A stretch of 64,000 bases of DNA. Origin: Trema orientale. Lineage: Eukaryota > Streptophyta > Magnoliopsida > Rosales > Cannabaceae. The stretch is from assembly GCA_002914845.1 (NCBI GenBank), contig JXTC01000523.1:144582-208581 (forward strand). The letters are read 5' to 3'. Made by a program: the position numbers and the translations under genes. The notes below the pieces were generated by a model. It was not told the origin of the DNA. It worked only from the letters and a program-made list of their open reading frames with translations, and ran no database searches. Every line of letters starts with the position of its first letter. Position 1 is the first letter of the stretch. Below, piece after piece: positions 11,230-22,796 of the stretch.

Positions 11230-14200
11230 ATGGTGTCGTACGTGAGCGCTTTGCTGTACGGAGTGGGAGGTCTGGTGGTGGCCGGAATGGCATTGCTGGT
11301 GGCCCTCCAGGAGCGTCTCGTCTACGTTCCCGTCCTACCAGGCCTCACCAAATCCTACCCTATAACCCCTGCTCGCCTCCGACTCCCCTACGAGGACGTC
11401 TGGCTCCGATCCTCCGATGGCGTCCGCCTCCATGCCTGGTTCATCAAGCTTTTCCCCGATTGCCGAGGTCCGATCCGCTTTCCTTTCACGGATTCTTTGT
11501 TCTTTGCTTTCACTTTGCGTTTTCTTCTTCTGTTTTTTTGGGTTGTTAGGGCTGAAATTGAAGCTGGTTAGTCTGTTGTGGTTCTGTTCGAGTGTAGAAT
11601 TAGGGTTTAAATGAGGTTGAGGTGATTTGGGAACCGGAGTCGTAGGAGCCGATTATATGTGTATATAACTTTGCGGTTAGGTTATTGTGAAAAGAGGAAA
11701 CGAGCTTAGGTTTTCTATTCCATAGGTGTGAATTGTGAAGAAAAAATTTAGGAATTTGAACTACTCCTGATCGTATGGAACAAAGCTTGCTTTAAGTCAA
11801 TTCTGATGTAATTAGCCTCTGGTTACTGATTGAATTGGAAAATTAGCTTAAGAAAGATTATTCGAATGGGTGACAGTTATAATCTATCGTTTAATCTTTT
11901 GATTGAGGCTTTGAACTTGCTTTTGTGGTTTTGCAGGTCCAACCCTCTTGTTTTTCCAAGAAAATGCTGGGAGTATCCTACTTGCATCATCATCGTTGTT
12001 ATTGTTTTTATGTATTATTTAGAGGGCGTATTATAGGCTATTTTTTGTGGTACTGTACGACTATATGCGTAAATCAGATGCAAATGATACAGTAAATTGA
12101 GTTTGATATTCTTTTGGGTGGCCTTGACTATCGGCCTACAGATATTGCACACCGTCTTGAAATGGTCCGTATAATGCTACAGAGGTTGCAATGCAACGTG
12201 TTTATGCTTTCATATCGAGGGTATTTACCTGCTTGTTTATATTATACACTGTTTCTCTCTTGTCACTTGCAGCTCAATTCGGATCAGTTCATGCGAGCTG
12301 CTAGTATTGTTAAATACATACTTTTGTGGCGTTATGTACTTGTTGAATAAATGCTAATAGTTTATCGATACAACAGTTATGGAGCAAGTGATGGGTTTCC
12401 TTCGCAACATGGAATAACAAAGGATGCCCAGGTATCTGTTAGTTAAACTATATGTTTTCATGTACTGCTTAGAGTTTTAGCAATGTTCATATTATGTGTT
12501 TCTTTCTAATTATTAGGCTGCATTGGATCATCTTTCTCAGAGAACTGACATTGATACATCTAGAATAGTTGTATTTGGAAGGTCACTTGGGGGTGCAGTT
12601 GGATCTGTGGTTACCAAGAACAACCCTGATAAGGTATCTTTTCCGTAAATTTTTAATTATATGTTTGCTTATTATAGTGAGGAGGGAAACAGAATGGTAG
12701 GGGTTTCAGAATTTTAGATTTTATCATTTAGTGTTCATTATATTTATTAAGTAGATGAGTGACAGTGCTTTAATTCAAAGTCCTAGACAAGCATTACTTA
12801 ATTACTTATCTATTGTTCTGTTACTGGAAGTGCGAATCTATTAAGACACTTGTGGAACTGGTAATGATTAGCCACTGAGTTCTTATAATTCTGAATTCAT
12901 GTTTGAGGGGGGAGGTTGCTCCAATAAAAGTAGGGTGGGAAGATACATTGCAATTTGTATGTGTTGAAGCTCCTTTTGTATGTTCGTGTATGCACGCAAG
13001 CTAAGAATTTCTTTACGCACATTTAGTTCCCGGCTAAGTTGGCTTTCTATGTTTATGGTAGTTTAGATTGGAATAAAGAAATGCTTGTCACGTCGTACGA
13101 TGTTCAGTTTCTTGTTTACCATGTTCTGTTCAATTTTACACTTGTATATACACTAGACTTGTGATTGTTATAACCTTTATAGTATTTTAAAATTATCCCA
13201 CCCTTTTGTGGTTCACTATATCTGTTCTTTATTTATCTTTTAGATGGAGGAAGAGAATGGGAGAAGGAACCTTTATGATGTGTTTTGGCTTTCAGTACCA
13301 TTGTATTTAATTTATGTTTCACTTAATGCTTCTGCATTGGATTCTGCTTCTCTGACTAAAACATCAAACTAATTCAAGGACAATGTTTTTGTTTTGTTTT
13401 GTTTTTTGTTTTTTGTTTTTGTTTTTGCTTTTGTTTTTTGTTTTTTGTTTTTTTGTTTTTTTGTTTTTTTTGTTTTTGTGTTTTTTACCCATTGGCCATA
13501 AAATTTGTCTAAAATATTCATTTTGGAATAGTTCCCTAGTCTTTTTAGTGCTCAAGCTATCTTTATTGTTGCTAGGTGCATATAAGTTTGGTATGTCTTT
13601 GCATTGCAGGTTGCTGCATTGATAATAGAGAACACTTTCACATCTATCTTGGACATGGCTGGAGTTCTATTACCTTTCCTCAAGTGGTTTATTGGAGGTA
13701 CTGGTACGAAAGGTCCTAGAATTCTCAATTTTCTCGTACGATCTCCATGGAGTACCATTGATATCATTGGTGAGGTGAGGCTAAATCTCATTTAATACTT
13801 GTACAATGGAGAGTTCCTTGTCAACTGAAATCATTAATCTTGTACATGGATTTTTTAGCAGATAAGTTTGTTTGCGTGGCCACCGTACTTATTCATGCAT
13901 AGTGTCTTTAAATATAAACAGTTTTTAAATTACTCAGTGTGCAATTTCACTTTATAAGAACCTTTAGCTAGAATTCTCAATTCTTTTGTACAACCTCCGT
14001 GGAGTACCATATATCGTCGGTGAGGCTAGGATAGGCTAAATCTCATTCAATATCTGTAAACTGTGAGTAAAATACAAACGTGTTTCACATTACTCCATGT
14101 GCACTTTCACTTCATAAGAACCTTTGCTCTCTAAAACCTGAACAATTTTGCATTCCAGGGAATGATGGTACCGATACAACATTGTTTTTTGATTTGAAAC

Positions 14201-14702
14201 CTCTATTTGCAATGAGATATGTGATATCTTAACGAAGTAACATTTTGATTTTATACTTTTTTTCCGTCAACTCTTTTCTTGCAATAATGTTTTATAGCTG
14301 ATTTCACGAGTTCATCGATTACTCTTTTTTATTTATCCATCTTTCTGCAGATTGAGCAGCCAATCCTTTTTATCTCTGGTTTGCAAGACGAGATGATTCC
14401 GCCATCCCATATGCAAATGCTCTATGCAAAAGCAGCTGCTCATAACAGGCACTGTGTTTTTGCGGAATTTCCGAATGGCATGCACATGGACACTTGGCTC
14501 TCTGGTGGTGATCGCTATTGGAGAACAATTCAAGAGTTCCTTCTACAGCATGTTCCAGAGAGAAAAGAAGATAAATCGTCTAACAGTGGCAATGGTAATA
14601 TTTTTGCTTAATCAGTCGCACTTGTCTGCACTAATCTGTATTTATCTTTCCCCCCATTTTTTTTTAACTCTTTTCCTGCTTTCAGATACTGGGGCTAGGT
14701 GA
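11230..14702 (+). CDS. WAV2: Alpha/beta-hydrolase, WAV2-like (BEM46/ABHD13 family)
   Basis: The product is a membrane-anchored alpha/beta-hydrolase; Arabidopsis WAV2 restrains root bending, with unknown substrate. Eight exons: 11,230-11,467, 11,937-11,972, 12,142-12,220, 12,377-12,431, 12,517-12,633, 13,610-13,774, 14,351-14,594 and 14,686-14,702. They total 951 nt (316 aa; Arabidopsis about 308). All introns are GT-AG and phases agree. The N-terminus (residues about 5-25) is one hydrophobic anchor. Then come LFFQENAGN (oxyanion region), SYRGYGASDG, the nucleophile elbow FGRSLGGAVG with catalytic Ser, the acid region GLQDEMIPP and the histidine region FPNGMHMDTW. No break is seen. A small extra last exon adds only six residues, so an alternative ending by read-through of intron 7 is possible. 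Intron 5 carries a T/G microsatellite. Confidence 0.95.
13383..13488. repeat. (T4-6 G)n microsatellite in intron 5 of the WAV2-like gene
   Basis: About 105 bases made only of T runs separated by single G (plus rare C), such as TTTTGTTTTGTTTTG. It is low complexity within an intron and the apparent frames through it are not coding. Confidence 0.9.
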
Positions 14703-15600
14703 TTCGAGGGGATTTATTCTTTGAAGTTTTATTCGTTGGCTCATCCAGAACGACTTTTTGTACTTTCTATTGAAGCTGCAGCAATTGAAAGCTCACTCTA
14801 AGGAGAGTAGTTGCTATCTTCCGAGACCTGCTGCACTAATAATTCAGATTTTCCTCTTGGTGATTTTTGTTGGTTTTACAAACTTCAGAAGATGCAGAAA
14901 ATATATAAAATGCCTTTGGTATATACTGTAAGACTTCTGACAGGCTCGAAATCTAATCTGTTCTTACCGACTCATTGTATGAAATAAGGAAGCACACTGG
15001 AAAATGCAAATATATAATATAAAGCGCTGATGGTATGCTGGTGGCCTTTGTATCTTCATTCTGATACACTACGAGAATCATTGTATTGTTAGTTTGACAT
15101 TCTTTTCTTAGTTATTCAAATTTTTGTTCCTTTGTTTATCTTACTGCTAAGTATGCTTTAACTGGGTCGATTGATCGGAAACTGTTTCTTCAGAGTTCAT
15201 TACAGCATTCAGGAAGATCCAGTCCTGAGATCATATGGTATCCTGACTTTTTTCTTTTTTTTTTTCATTTTTTTATTTTTGAAATTATTTCTCTTTACTG
15301 GTGGTGATTCCGACATTTAAATCGAGGGATTTTAGGAATAACCTAAAATTGAGAAATATTTTTAAAGAACTTCCAAAACTTTCAGAATAACCACCGGTGG
15401 TGGTGGCATAGTGATGGAGGTGCCTGCTTGAAGACTTTGCATCTATTGTGTCAGAGTTTTCGAGTCCATACAATTGCAGGTTGAACTTGGTGCTAAAAAA
15501 AACAAAAAAGAAAAATAGGTCCGATAGAAAAGAGGCGTAATGTAAGCGGGGTCAAACACAACAATGGAGAGGAATAAGACTCTCATCAGAATCCTGAAAC
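14703..15600. other. 3'UTR and spacer after the WAV2-like gene
   Basis: The first few hundred bases are probably the 3'UTR and 3' flank. A T-rich tract lies at 15,247-15,283. No further exon or RNA gene is recognisable. Confidence 0.35.
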
Positions 15601-15627
15601 AGCATAAACCCAAATAATTGTGTATTA

Positions 15628-15785
15628 ATTACGGATAAATACCAAGCAAAAAGAATAAAGTTACGGATTAGGTATCCTATTTTTAGGAAATTATAAGAAT
15701 TTTTATTTTTATTAATTAGGGATAAATACCCAGCAAAAAGAATAAAATTACGGATTAGGTATCCTATTTTTAGGAAATTATAATT
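15628..15785. repeat. Tandem duplication, about 75 bp unit with spacer
   Basis: The block GGATAAATACC(A/C)AGCAAAAAG ... GGTATCCTATTTTTAGGAAATTATAA occurs at about 15,631-15,701 and again at 15,720-15,783, nearly identical, separated by a T-rich spacer. It looks like a simple local duplication. Confidence 0.8.
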
Positions 15786-16010
15786 TTTAATTTTTTTTTT
15801 TGAAAGAGAAAATTTTTTAGTTTGGTCATTAAACTTTAAGATTTCGTTCAAGTCCTTTTCTGTTACAAATTTAAGGAGAAAACCACAACTCTCTCTTGGA
15901 TTTTACATGATACACCTTTTGTTACTTAGAAATTTTCATTAGTTTGTCAAATCGGGTTAAAATTGTCTCTTCAAACAATTTTTCCTTCACAGGGTGAATT
16001 GCAAAAAAAT

Positions 16011-16212
16011 ATCATGAGGTTTGGCTGTTCTGTAATTTAGATCCTTAAGTTTGAACTTTATAAAAGAATTTCTTGAGATTAAAAAAATATGAAAATTAAT
16101 ATCATGAGTTTATCATGAGGTTTGGCTGTTCTGTAATTTAGATCCTTAAGTTTGAACTTTATAAAAGAATTTCTTGAGATTAAAAAAATATGAAAATTAA
16201 TATCATGAGTTT
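16011..16212. repeat. Perfect or near-perfect 101-bp tandem duplication
   Basis: Two head-to-tail copies start with ATCATGAGGTTTGGCTG at 16,011 and 16,112, and both end in AATATCATGAGTTT. I see no difference between them, so the event is recent or is an assembly artefact. Confidence 0.88.
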
Positions 16213-16539
16213 ACTTTTTGAGTAGCTTTAACTAATAAAAGACAATAATATTCTCAAAATTAAGGAGAATAACAAGGATTAATCCAGTTTTAATGGAGGA
16301 TGTTAATATTTTTTTTACTATTAAAATTAGTTAATAAGTGAGTCTTAGGTATTGATTTTTAGAAATTTTTAATTTTAAAATATTATTTTGCAGAATTTAA
16401 ACTTCAAATTTAAATTGTAGAACCCTCTTAGTTTTTTTTTTTTTTTTTCCCCTTTCAGTATACCCATTTTTATATGATAATGACCAATTGGCACTTTATT
16501 GGACCAAGATAAGCACTATTTGACGATTTATTTATTTAT

Positions 16540-16980
16540 TTGTTTTCTATGTTTTGGGAGACGCTCCCTATGTTTTATTTCTAGAAGTACATAGTATAAA
16601 AATACTTTGGTTCCTTCAAAAAAAAAAAAAAGTTACTATGGTAAAACATGGGAGGTTTTTGATAATTTCTAAAAATTAATAAAAAATATTAAAAATGGGC
16701 TGAAGTATTTGCTCTTTATTGTTCTTGTGATTCTTTTTCGCCTTTTTTTTTTTCATGTTATTTCTCATATAAGAAACTTGTTATCTGTAGCTAGGGCTGG
16801 TTTTTGTTGCCATGTTTCTTGGTTTGGGAATATGGCAGCCCATTCGCTAGTTTTTTCAGCTTTTTTATTTCATAAGGATAAAGTTTGAGTTGAGTCATGT
16901 CTATCTTTTACCACATCTTTTGTAATGACTGACTTATTGGAATAAGATTTCACTGTTTTCCCTCAAAAAAAAAAAAAAAA
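16540..16980 (+). mobile_element. Possible LINE 3' ends with poly-A
   Basis: Two stretches end in long A runs after T-rich 3'UTR-like sequence: one at about 16,617-16,631 after TTTGGTTCCTTC and one at 16,965-16,980 after TTTCACTGTTTTCCCTC. They look like tails of 5'-truncated LINEs, but no coding remnant or clear target duplication was found. Confidence 0.35.
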
Positions 16981-17359
16981 GGGCAGAATAGATATTGTTC
17001 TTTGTCCCAAAAAGTAATAAATGTCCCTAATTTAAAAATTATAACTAAATGGCCAATAAAATATCTATTAAAAATAAATATCAAAATTACCCTTATCAAA
17101 ACTTGCTATTTTCTATAAAGTAAGGTTCATTTGTTAGTTAAGAGGTTTTTAATTTTATTTTTAAAAATGTTTATGAGTTCATTCTTCATAGAATTACAGA
17201 AAATGAACTTTATCACTTATTGAATAGTGCATTTTTTTTCTTGGTATATCTATATTATTATATATGTACTCGATATATTTCATGTATACTAATTTCGCTA
17301 CTATAATGCATTATTTTCGGATATATATATATATATCTATCAAACTTAAAGATCCAAAC

Positions 17360-17389
<30 letters not shown>
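16981..17389. other. AT-rich spacer
   Basis: Only AT dinucleotide tracts (17,323-17,334 and 17,365-17,390) and simple sequence are visible. There is no gene-like signal. Confidence 0.35.
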
Positions 17390-17391
<2 letters not shown>

Positions 17392-17635
17392 GGGAACCAA
17401 TCTACTAAGTATTTTTTTTCACTTATCCATACGTATTATTTTGCTCAATTAAAATTCATCATGGCTTTTCATAACAAAAATTGGAGAAGAAAAAATATTA
17501 AATAATGAGCATTTATTTATTTTTTTTTTCTAACTAACCAAATTATAGTAGCCGTTGATTATGATCCAACGGTTCAAAAAAAATACCTATAGCTAGGTTA
17601 AAAAAAATCTATGGGATTGGGGACCATATTTATAT
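17390..17635. mobile_element. MITE-like repeat, family copy 1 (about 245 bp)
   Basis: It starts ATAGGGAACCAATC next to an AT run and ends GATTGGGGACC; the ends are inverted relatives (GGNNCCAATC form). The middle holds GTAGCCGTTGATTATGATCC AACGG, which reappears reverse-complemented in the element at 31,131-31,375 as TTGATCATTGATCTAACGGC. Two similar-length copies in opposite orientation support a mobile family. It lies in the spacer before the Alfin-like array. Confidence 0.5.
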
Positions 17636-18740
17636 ATGAATACATATTATTTCACAAAAGTTGGTCAAATATGCTAGTCTCATAAAAAGAAATTCTACAA
17701 TTAATCCATAATTCTTCGAAAAGGCATCTACCAAAAGTCATAATCATAAAAATGGTACATCTGAAAAATATACCAAGAAAACAACTCGATATACCAAGAG
17801 AAAGAAAAAGTATTATTTGATGGTGAATTTCTTGTTAATAGGCCAAAAGGGTATTAAAAAAAAAAAGCAAAAGAAGAAACTAATTTTTTTTTAACTAATA
17901 AATGGATATTTATCTATAAAAGAAATTAATTTGTATCAATGAGATCAACTGTCACACTGTATTGTCCCTTTTCCTGTCCCATTTTCATAATAGAGCCACG
18001 TCCAATAAGTTAGATGTAATAAAGTCTTCTTTGGATGGTTCAAAGAGAAAAGAAAACGAAAAGACACGCTTAATCTCCCAACTTTAAGATAATGCTTACC
18101 TATTTTCGGGAAAAAAAATATTAAAATCGAAAAGAAAGAAATAATGCTTATCTGAAAAAAAAAATCTAAAATTTGAAGAATCATCAAAACCGGCCCCCAA
18201 GCAACAGAAGGGCGATCATGAGTAGTTACGAAACAAGGTAATTTTTTACAATTACTATGAAAAAACCATTGAAATTCCATGAAAACTTGGAATGGAATAT
18301 AGCTAGGGAAAAATATAAAAAAATATAAAATAAAAACAAAGACATTTTCAAAAGAGAAAAATTGTATTAATCTTGGCAAGTTTCCACAGAGTGTTGTATT
18401 TAGTATATTTAGTGTTTTTTTTTTTTTTAAATCTAGCTATGTCATTTATCAAAGAAATTGCAGAAACAAGAATTGATGATGGCATCCGGGGATGTTGAAA
18501 AAAAAAAAAAAATTTCTGAACTGTTGAATTTATTTAACGTTATTATTCTTAGTTTTCTTTTTCTCTTTTCCATCCAATTTCCAAACCAATTTCCAAACAT
18601 GTGAAGACACGTGAAAAAAAAAGTCATGCATCCTAAATCCCCTTTATTTATTAATTAATTACTTTATTTTATTTGGTTTCTTTTTCTGGTTCCCTCATTT
18701 AAATAAAAACCCAAACACTCCCTCTCCACGTCTTCATTCA
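17636..18740. other. Spacer and upstream region of Alfin-like copy 1
   Basis: AT-rich, with A and T homopolymers (17,856-17,867, 18,415-18,428 and 18,499-18,511). An apparent 144-codon frame on the minus strand (17,945-18,379) is Phe-rich translation of low-complexity DNA and is not a gene. The AL promoter should lie in the last few hundred bases. Confidence 0.4.
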
Positions 18741-18811
18741 TTAATATACATATATATATATATATTTATAAGAATCCTGTAATTGAAAACTAGCTCTGCA
18801 GCTGTACGGAC
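18740..18811 (+). promoter_or_regulatory. Leader of Alfin-like copy 1 with conserved start context
   Basis: An AT repeat (18,745-18,766) is followed by a leader that ends CTGTACGGACATGG. The same GAAAAC-AGCTC-CTGTACGGACATGGA block precedes the start codon of every array copy that still has exon 1 (near 32,196, 36,619, 39,444 and 42,357), so it marks the common ancestral 5'UTR and fixes the start codon. Confidence 0.7.
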
Positions 18812-21130
18812 ATGGAAGGGGAAGGAGGGCAGGACGGCGTGAGCTCGGTGGTTGATGTCTTCGGCGATTACAAGGCACGTAGAGCCGGCATCCTCAAAGC
18901 TCTCACCACCGGTACGTACCATTCTTTTCTTTTCACGAGTTTTTGTACGGTTCATGTTTTTTGGTTTCTCACGTTGTATATCCCCTTCTTGCACCGCACG
19001 TCTTTAATTCTTGATTTTTTTTTTTCTTTCGAGTTTTTTCGCAGATTTTGAAAAATTTTATCGAGAGTGCCATCCTGGTTAGTGTTCTCTCTTCTTTCAT
19101 TATACATGATTCTCTTTTTTCTGGAAGTTCTTATTATACTTGACATGTTTTAGATAGTCTAGTGGTTAGGAACATGGTTTTGCTCTCATGAGGTTTGGGT
19201 TTGATTCTTCATGAAACTTACATGTGCAGTACGTTAGATTTTCTTGCCTAATTAGAAGAAGAAAATAACTTCTTAAATTGGAACTCTTATGAATGCAATC
19301 TTCTTATCGAGGATATGCCCTAAAGGGTATTTTGAGGGTGGATTTCTTTCTTGAGGGATGCTAGTTGCACTTTTTTTTTATACTGCTTGACATACGGATT
19401 CACCTCTAAAAGAATGAGAAGCTCTTCTTTCTAATAGAGGGCTTTAATACTATTATTTTGTTATGGTGTGTGAACTTTATGTGACGTGACATACTTAGTT
19501 CAGTTAATTAATTATGTTTAATGTATGCACGTTTTTAGAGAGAGAGAATCTTTGCCTCTTTGGTTTATCGACCGGAGATTGGCGAGTTAGTCCACCAGTT
19601 GATTATGTTCCTTCGGAACTCCCAGAACCCACATTAGGCATTAACTTCTCAAGAGATGGGATGCCAAAAGAGAACTGGTTGCATACAGTTGCCGCGCACA
19701 GTGATTCATGGTTACTTGCTGTGGCCTTCTTTCTTGCTTGTGGATTTAACTTTGACAAAGCTGAGAGGTATATATCTTCCTTAATTTCCTACCTACTACT
19801 TCCTTAATTTTGCTTGAGGAGAAGATCGATTCCGGAAATTGCACTATATACTTCATCTAATTATTTTTTTTCATCATCTGATTAACATTAACAACGGTAA
19901 AATATTGGGTTGGTCTTAACTGAAATTTGAGGGATTTTCTCTTATTTCCATCTTGTGCACTTCTGCACGAAGATCTTCATTGTTAAATTTGTGATTTTTG
20001 GATTTGTTTTTGGAGGCGGCTCACGTAGGACTGTGTAACAGAGGAAAAAAATGATGGAAAGAACAATATTAATATTAAATATTGGACAGTTCATTAACAG
20101 AACTTGTAATTGGTATTCATAACTTGAATGTGATCTATTATCTTTCTGTTAAGTGTTATATGCGTTTCTTGATGCAGAGAACATCTATTCTCTATGATAA
20201 ATGATCTGCCAACTGTGCATGAGATCGTGACAGGCGCCACGAAGAAAAAATCGAATAAGAACTCAGGAGTTTCAAATGACAATAGCAACAAATTCAAGTC
20301 AAACTCTAAAGAGGTAAATTTTTTTTCTCATTTTACAAGTCTCTTATAAGTTAGGTCTAATTTATCAACTTGGTCGATCAGATGGTATGCAATTTCAATG
20401 TTGATGCGTGTACTATTTTTTAGCCTTTTGATAATTGGAAATTATATTTTCAGATCCTGTTCTAAGTACTAATTTCCACTTAGTCGAATATGATTGTTTC
20501 CCCAATGCTTAATGTCCTATGCTTTTTTACTTTATCAAATACACAGTCCATTATAGATATCCAAGAATCAATCATCCATTATGTGTGACGATTATTTAGA
20601 AAACTTACCTAAGTGGGGGCTACGTCTTAATCTAGTTTTAGAAATCCTCTTGTGCGGTTGCCTCGAATTCAGTCAGTACACACCGTAAGCGTTTGTCGGT
20701 TCTAGTTAGTTTTATGTCTATTTTGTCATTCTTTTCCTATGCTGCTTGACAATGTTTACTTGATCGTTAGATGTTATTCAATTTATTTTCTTACGACAGT
20801 ACTTATTATCTGTCTCGTTTCATTAAAATCCTGTAGTTGGAACAGCGTGGGTACAAGTTGGCGAAACATCACAATGGAAAGCCTAATAAGGATGAAGATG
20901 TAGAATTAGAGGAAGAAGATTATGAGGACGAAAAGACCTTATGTGGTAGATGTCGGGAGGTGTATGCTTCAGATGAGTTCTGGATTGGTTGCGACATATG
21001 CGACGCGTGGTATCATGGGAAGTGTGTGAAAATCACTGAAGCCTTAGCCAAGCAAATCAAGAAATATATGTGCCCTGTATGCAACAGCAAGAGAGCAGGC
21101 CTTAACATCCCAAACAGGCAGGCGGGTTAG
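18812..21130 (+). CDS. AL: Alfin-like PHD-finger protein, intact array copy 1
   Basis: Alfin-like proteins are nuclear readers that bind H3K4me3 through a C-terminal PHD finger and recruit repressive partners. Five exons: 18,812-18,911, 19,045-19,077, 19,539-19,767, 20,178-20,313 and 20,837-21,130. They total 792 nt, or 263 aa, the family's usual length, with GT-AG borders and consistent phases. The Alfin domain covers about residues 5-130 ([60 protein letters not shown]). A basic Ser/Asn-rich linker and an acidic stretch ([13 protein letters not shown]) precede the C4HC3 finger: CGRC, CDIC, HGKC, CPVC. The usual ICCD reads IGCD here, but the zinc ligands remain. Residue H replaces the usual D in the ECHP of exon 2. 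It heads a tandem array whose other five members are damaged, so it is probably the sole functional locus here. Confidence 0.95.
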
Positions 21131-22560
21131 TCTCATCGCTTAAATTACAATTGTCATGTTGGATTCAGCTGACGATGCAGTTACTCCATAATATTGGCCC
21201 GGCATTTGTACTAATTACTTTCTTGAGTACTTTTTACCATCTTTCATGGTGTTTAGGATATCTCTTTCTATTTTTTTTTTTTGGGTCGTTTTACTTTAGT
21301 GGTTTTGTTTAGTTGGTAACAAAGCTTAGTTATAAGAATACGCGTGGTTCATTTGATTCGTTTCATGTGTATGATTGTAGTTAGGGTTACCCTTGTAGTT
21401 ATGTGTAACATTAGGTGTCATGCATGAACTGCCTACGCAGGGTTTGTCTCAATTACCAATTGGGGTTCCTTTCTTAATACCTTCAAAGACTTGAGTCTCA
21501 CAATTCTAATTAATTTTGTTAACGAACACATTAAAAAAATAGAAAAATAAAAGTGGCATTTCCTACTTCTACCGATTTATGTGATAGTTTGATAAATTAT
21601 GGAAACACATTTGATTATAATAGGATTGGACTGTATGAATTTTTATACATATTTTTAAATATTTGTGATATGAGATAATACAAGAGTGTGTTGCCTATGT
21701 TATAGTAAATCTCAGAATAATACCAAGTAAGATTTTAAAGTATGATTTGATTAATTATTGGATGCATGGTTATTGTGAACTGTTACATGTCCTATATATC
21801 ATAGGATTACACACTTGAATTCTATTATTGCATCGCAGTAGATTAGGTCACTGGCGAGTTACTGCAGTACTAGGTGAGAGACCTAGACTCCTGTACAGAT
21901 TTTGCTGACACACTTTCGGATAGTGTCAGGATGCTGGGTACCTTTACTAAAAAGATATTATAGGGCTGTGATGAGAGGATGAAAGCTCACTCATAAACAT
22001 TGGTTGATGTATGATATATACAACTATGTGGTATTGGTTTTAGTTTTAAAAATGTGATTCTTGATCACAATTATTTGTAAACTTGGTTTGTAAATGGATT
22101 TAGAAAAGTACTAACTATGCAAGTTTGTGAAATTTCATTCATTCAAAAAGGTAATTGAATTCCTTTACATGTTCACCCATTATTTTTTTTTCTCAAGTAG
22201 TGTTCAATATAACCTTGGAGATTCAAGAGCAGAGTAGAGAGGAGCTCGTTATTGATTTTAATATATAATTTGTTAACTATGTAAAATATTTCTGTTTAAT
22301 TTTCTTGGCTTGTATTAATACTTAATAGTCCGTATCACGGACTTGGTCTGTATAATTTTTATGCTTAAATTATGAGAATAATGATAATGATGCTTGGTTT
22401 TATTTTATAAATTTTATTATCAATTTACATCTAACGGTGGTCACAAAATTATGGAAGTTTTACTTTTAAAACTATTTTATAAATTTTTCTAAAATTACTA
22501 TTGAATTCCATTTGTGAAATTTTCTTTCTGCCACTGGCCTGGGTTTGGGTCGTATCAACA
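21131..22560. other. Spacer between Alfin-like copies 1 and 2
   Basis: The 3'UTR of copy 1 probably fills the first 200-400 bases. The rest is AT-rich with no recognisable exon; exon 1 and exon 2 of copy 2, which should lie here, were not found. Confidence 0.4.
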
Positions 22561-22796
22561 TCTATATTTAATGTATGTATAAGAGAGGGGAAGTCTTCAC
22601 CTCCTTAGTTTATCGAGGGGAGCTTGGCAAGTTAGTCCACCTGTTGATGTTCCTTTGGAACTACCGTAACCCACAGAAGGCATTAATTTGTCAAGAGACG
22701 GGGCAGCGAAATAGAGCTGGTTGTGTACAGTTGCCATGCACTGTGATACATGGTTACTTGAATTGGCTGATCTCTTTCATGCTTGTGGATTTAACT

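Noticed and set aside
13364-13622. Lys/Asn-rich and Phe-rich frames in WAV2 intron 5
   Set aside because: They are produced by the T/G microsatellite.
17945-18379. 144-codon open frame on the minus strand
   Set aside because: Phe/Ile-rich translation of AT-rich low-complexity DNA with no family motif, splice context or conservation cue.
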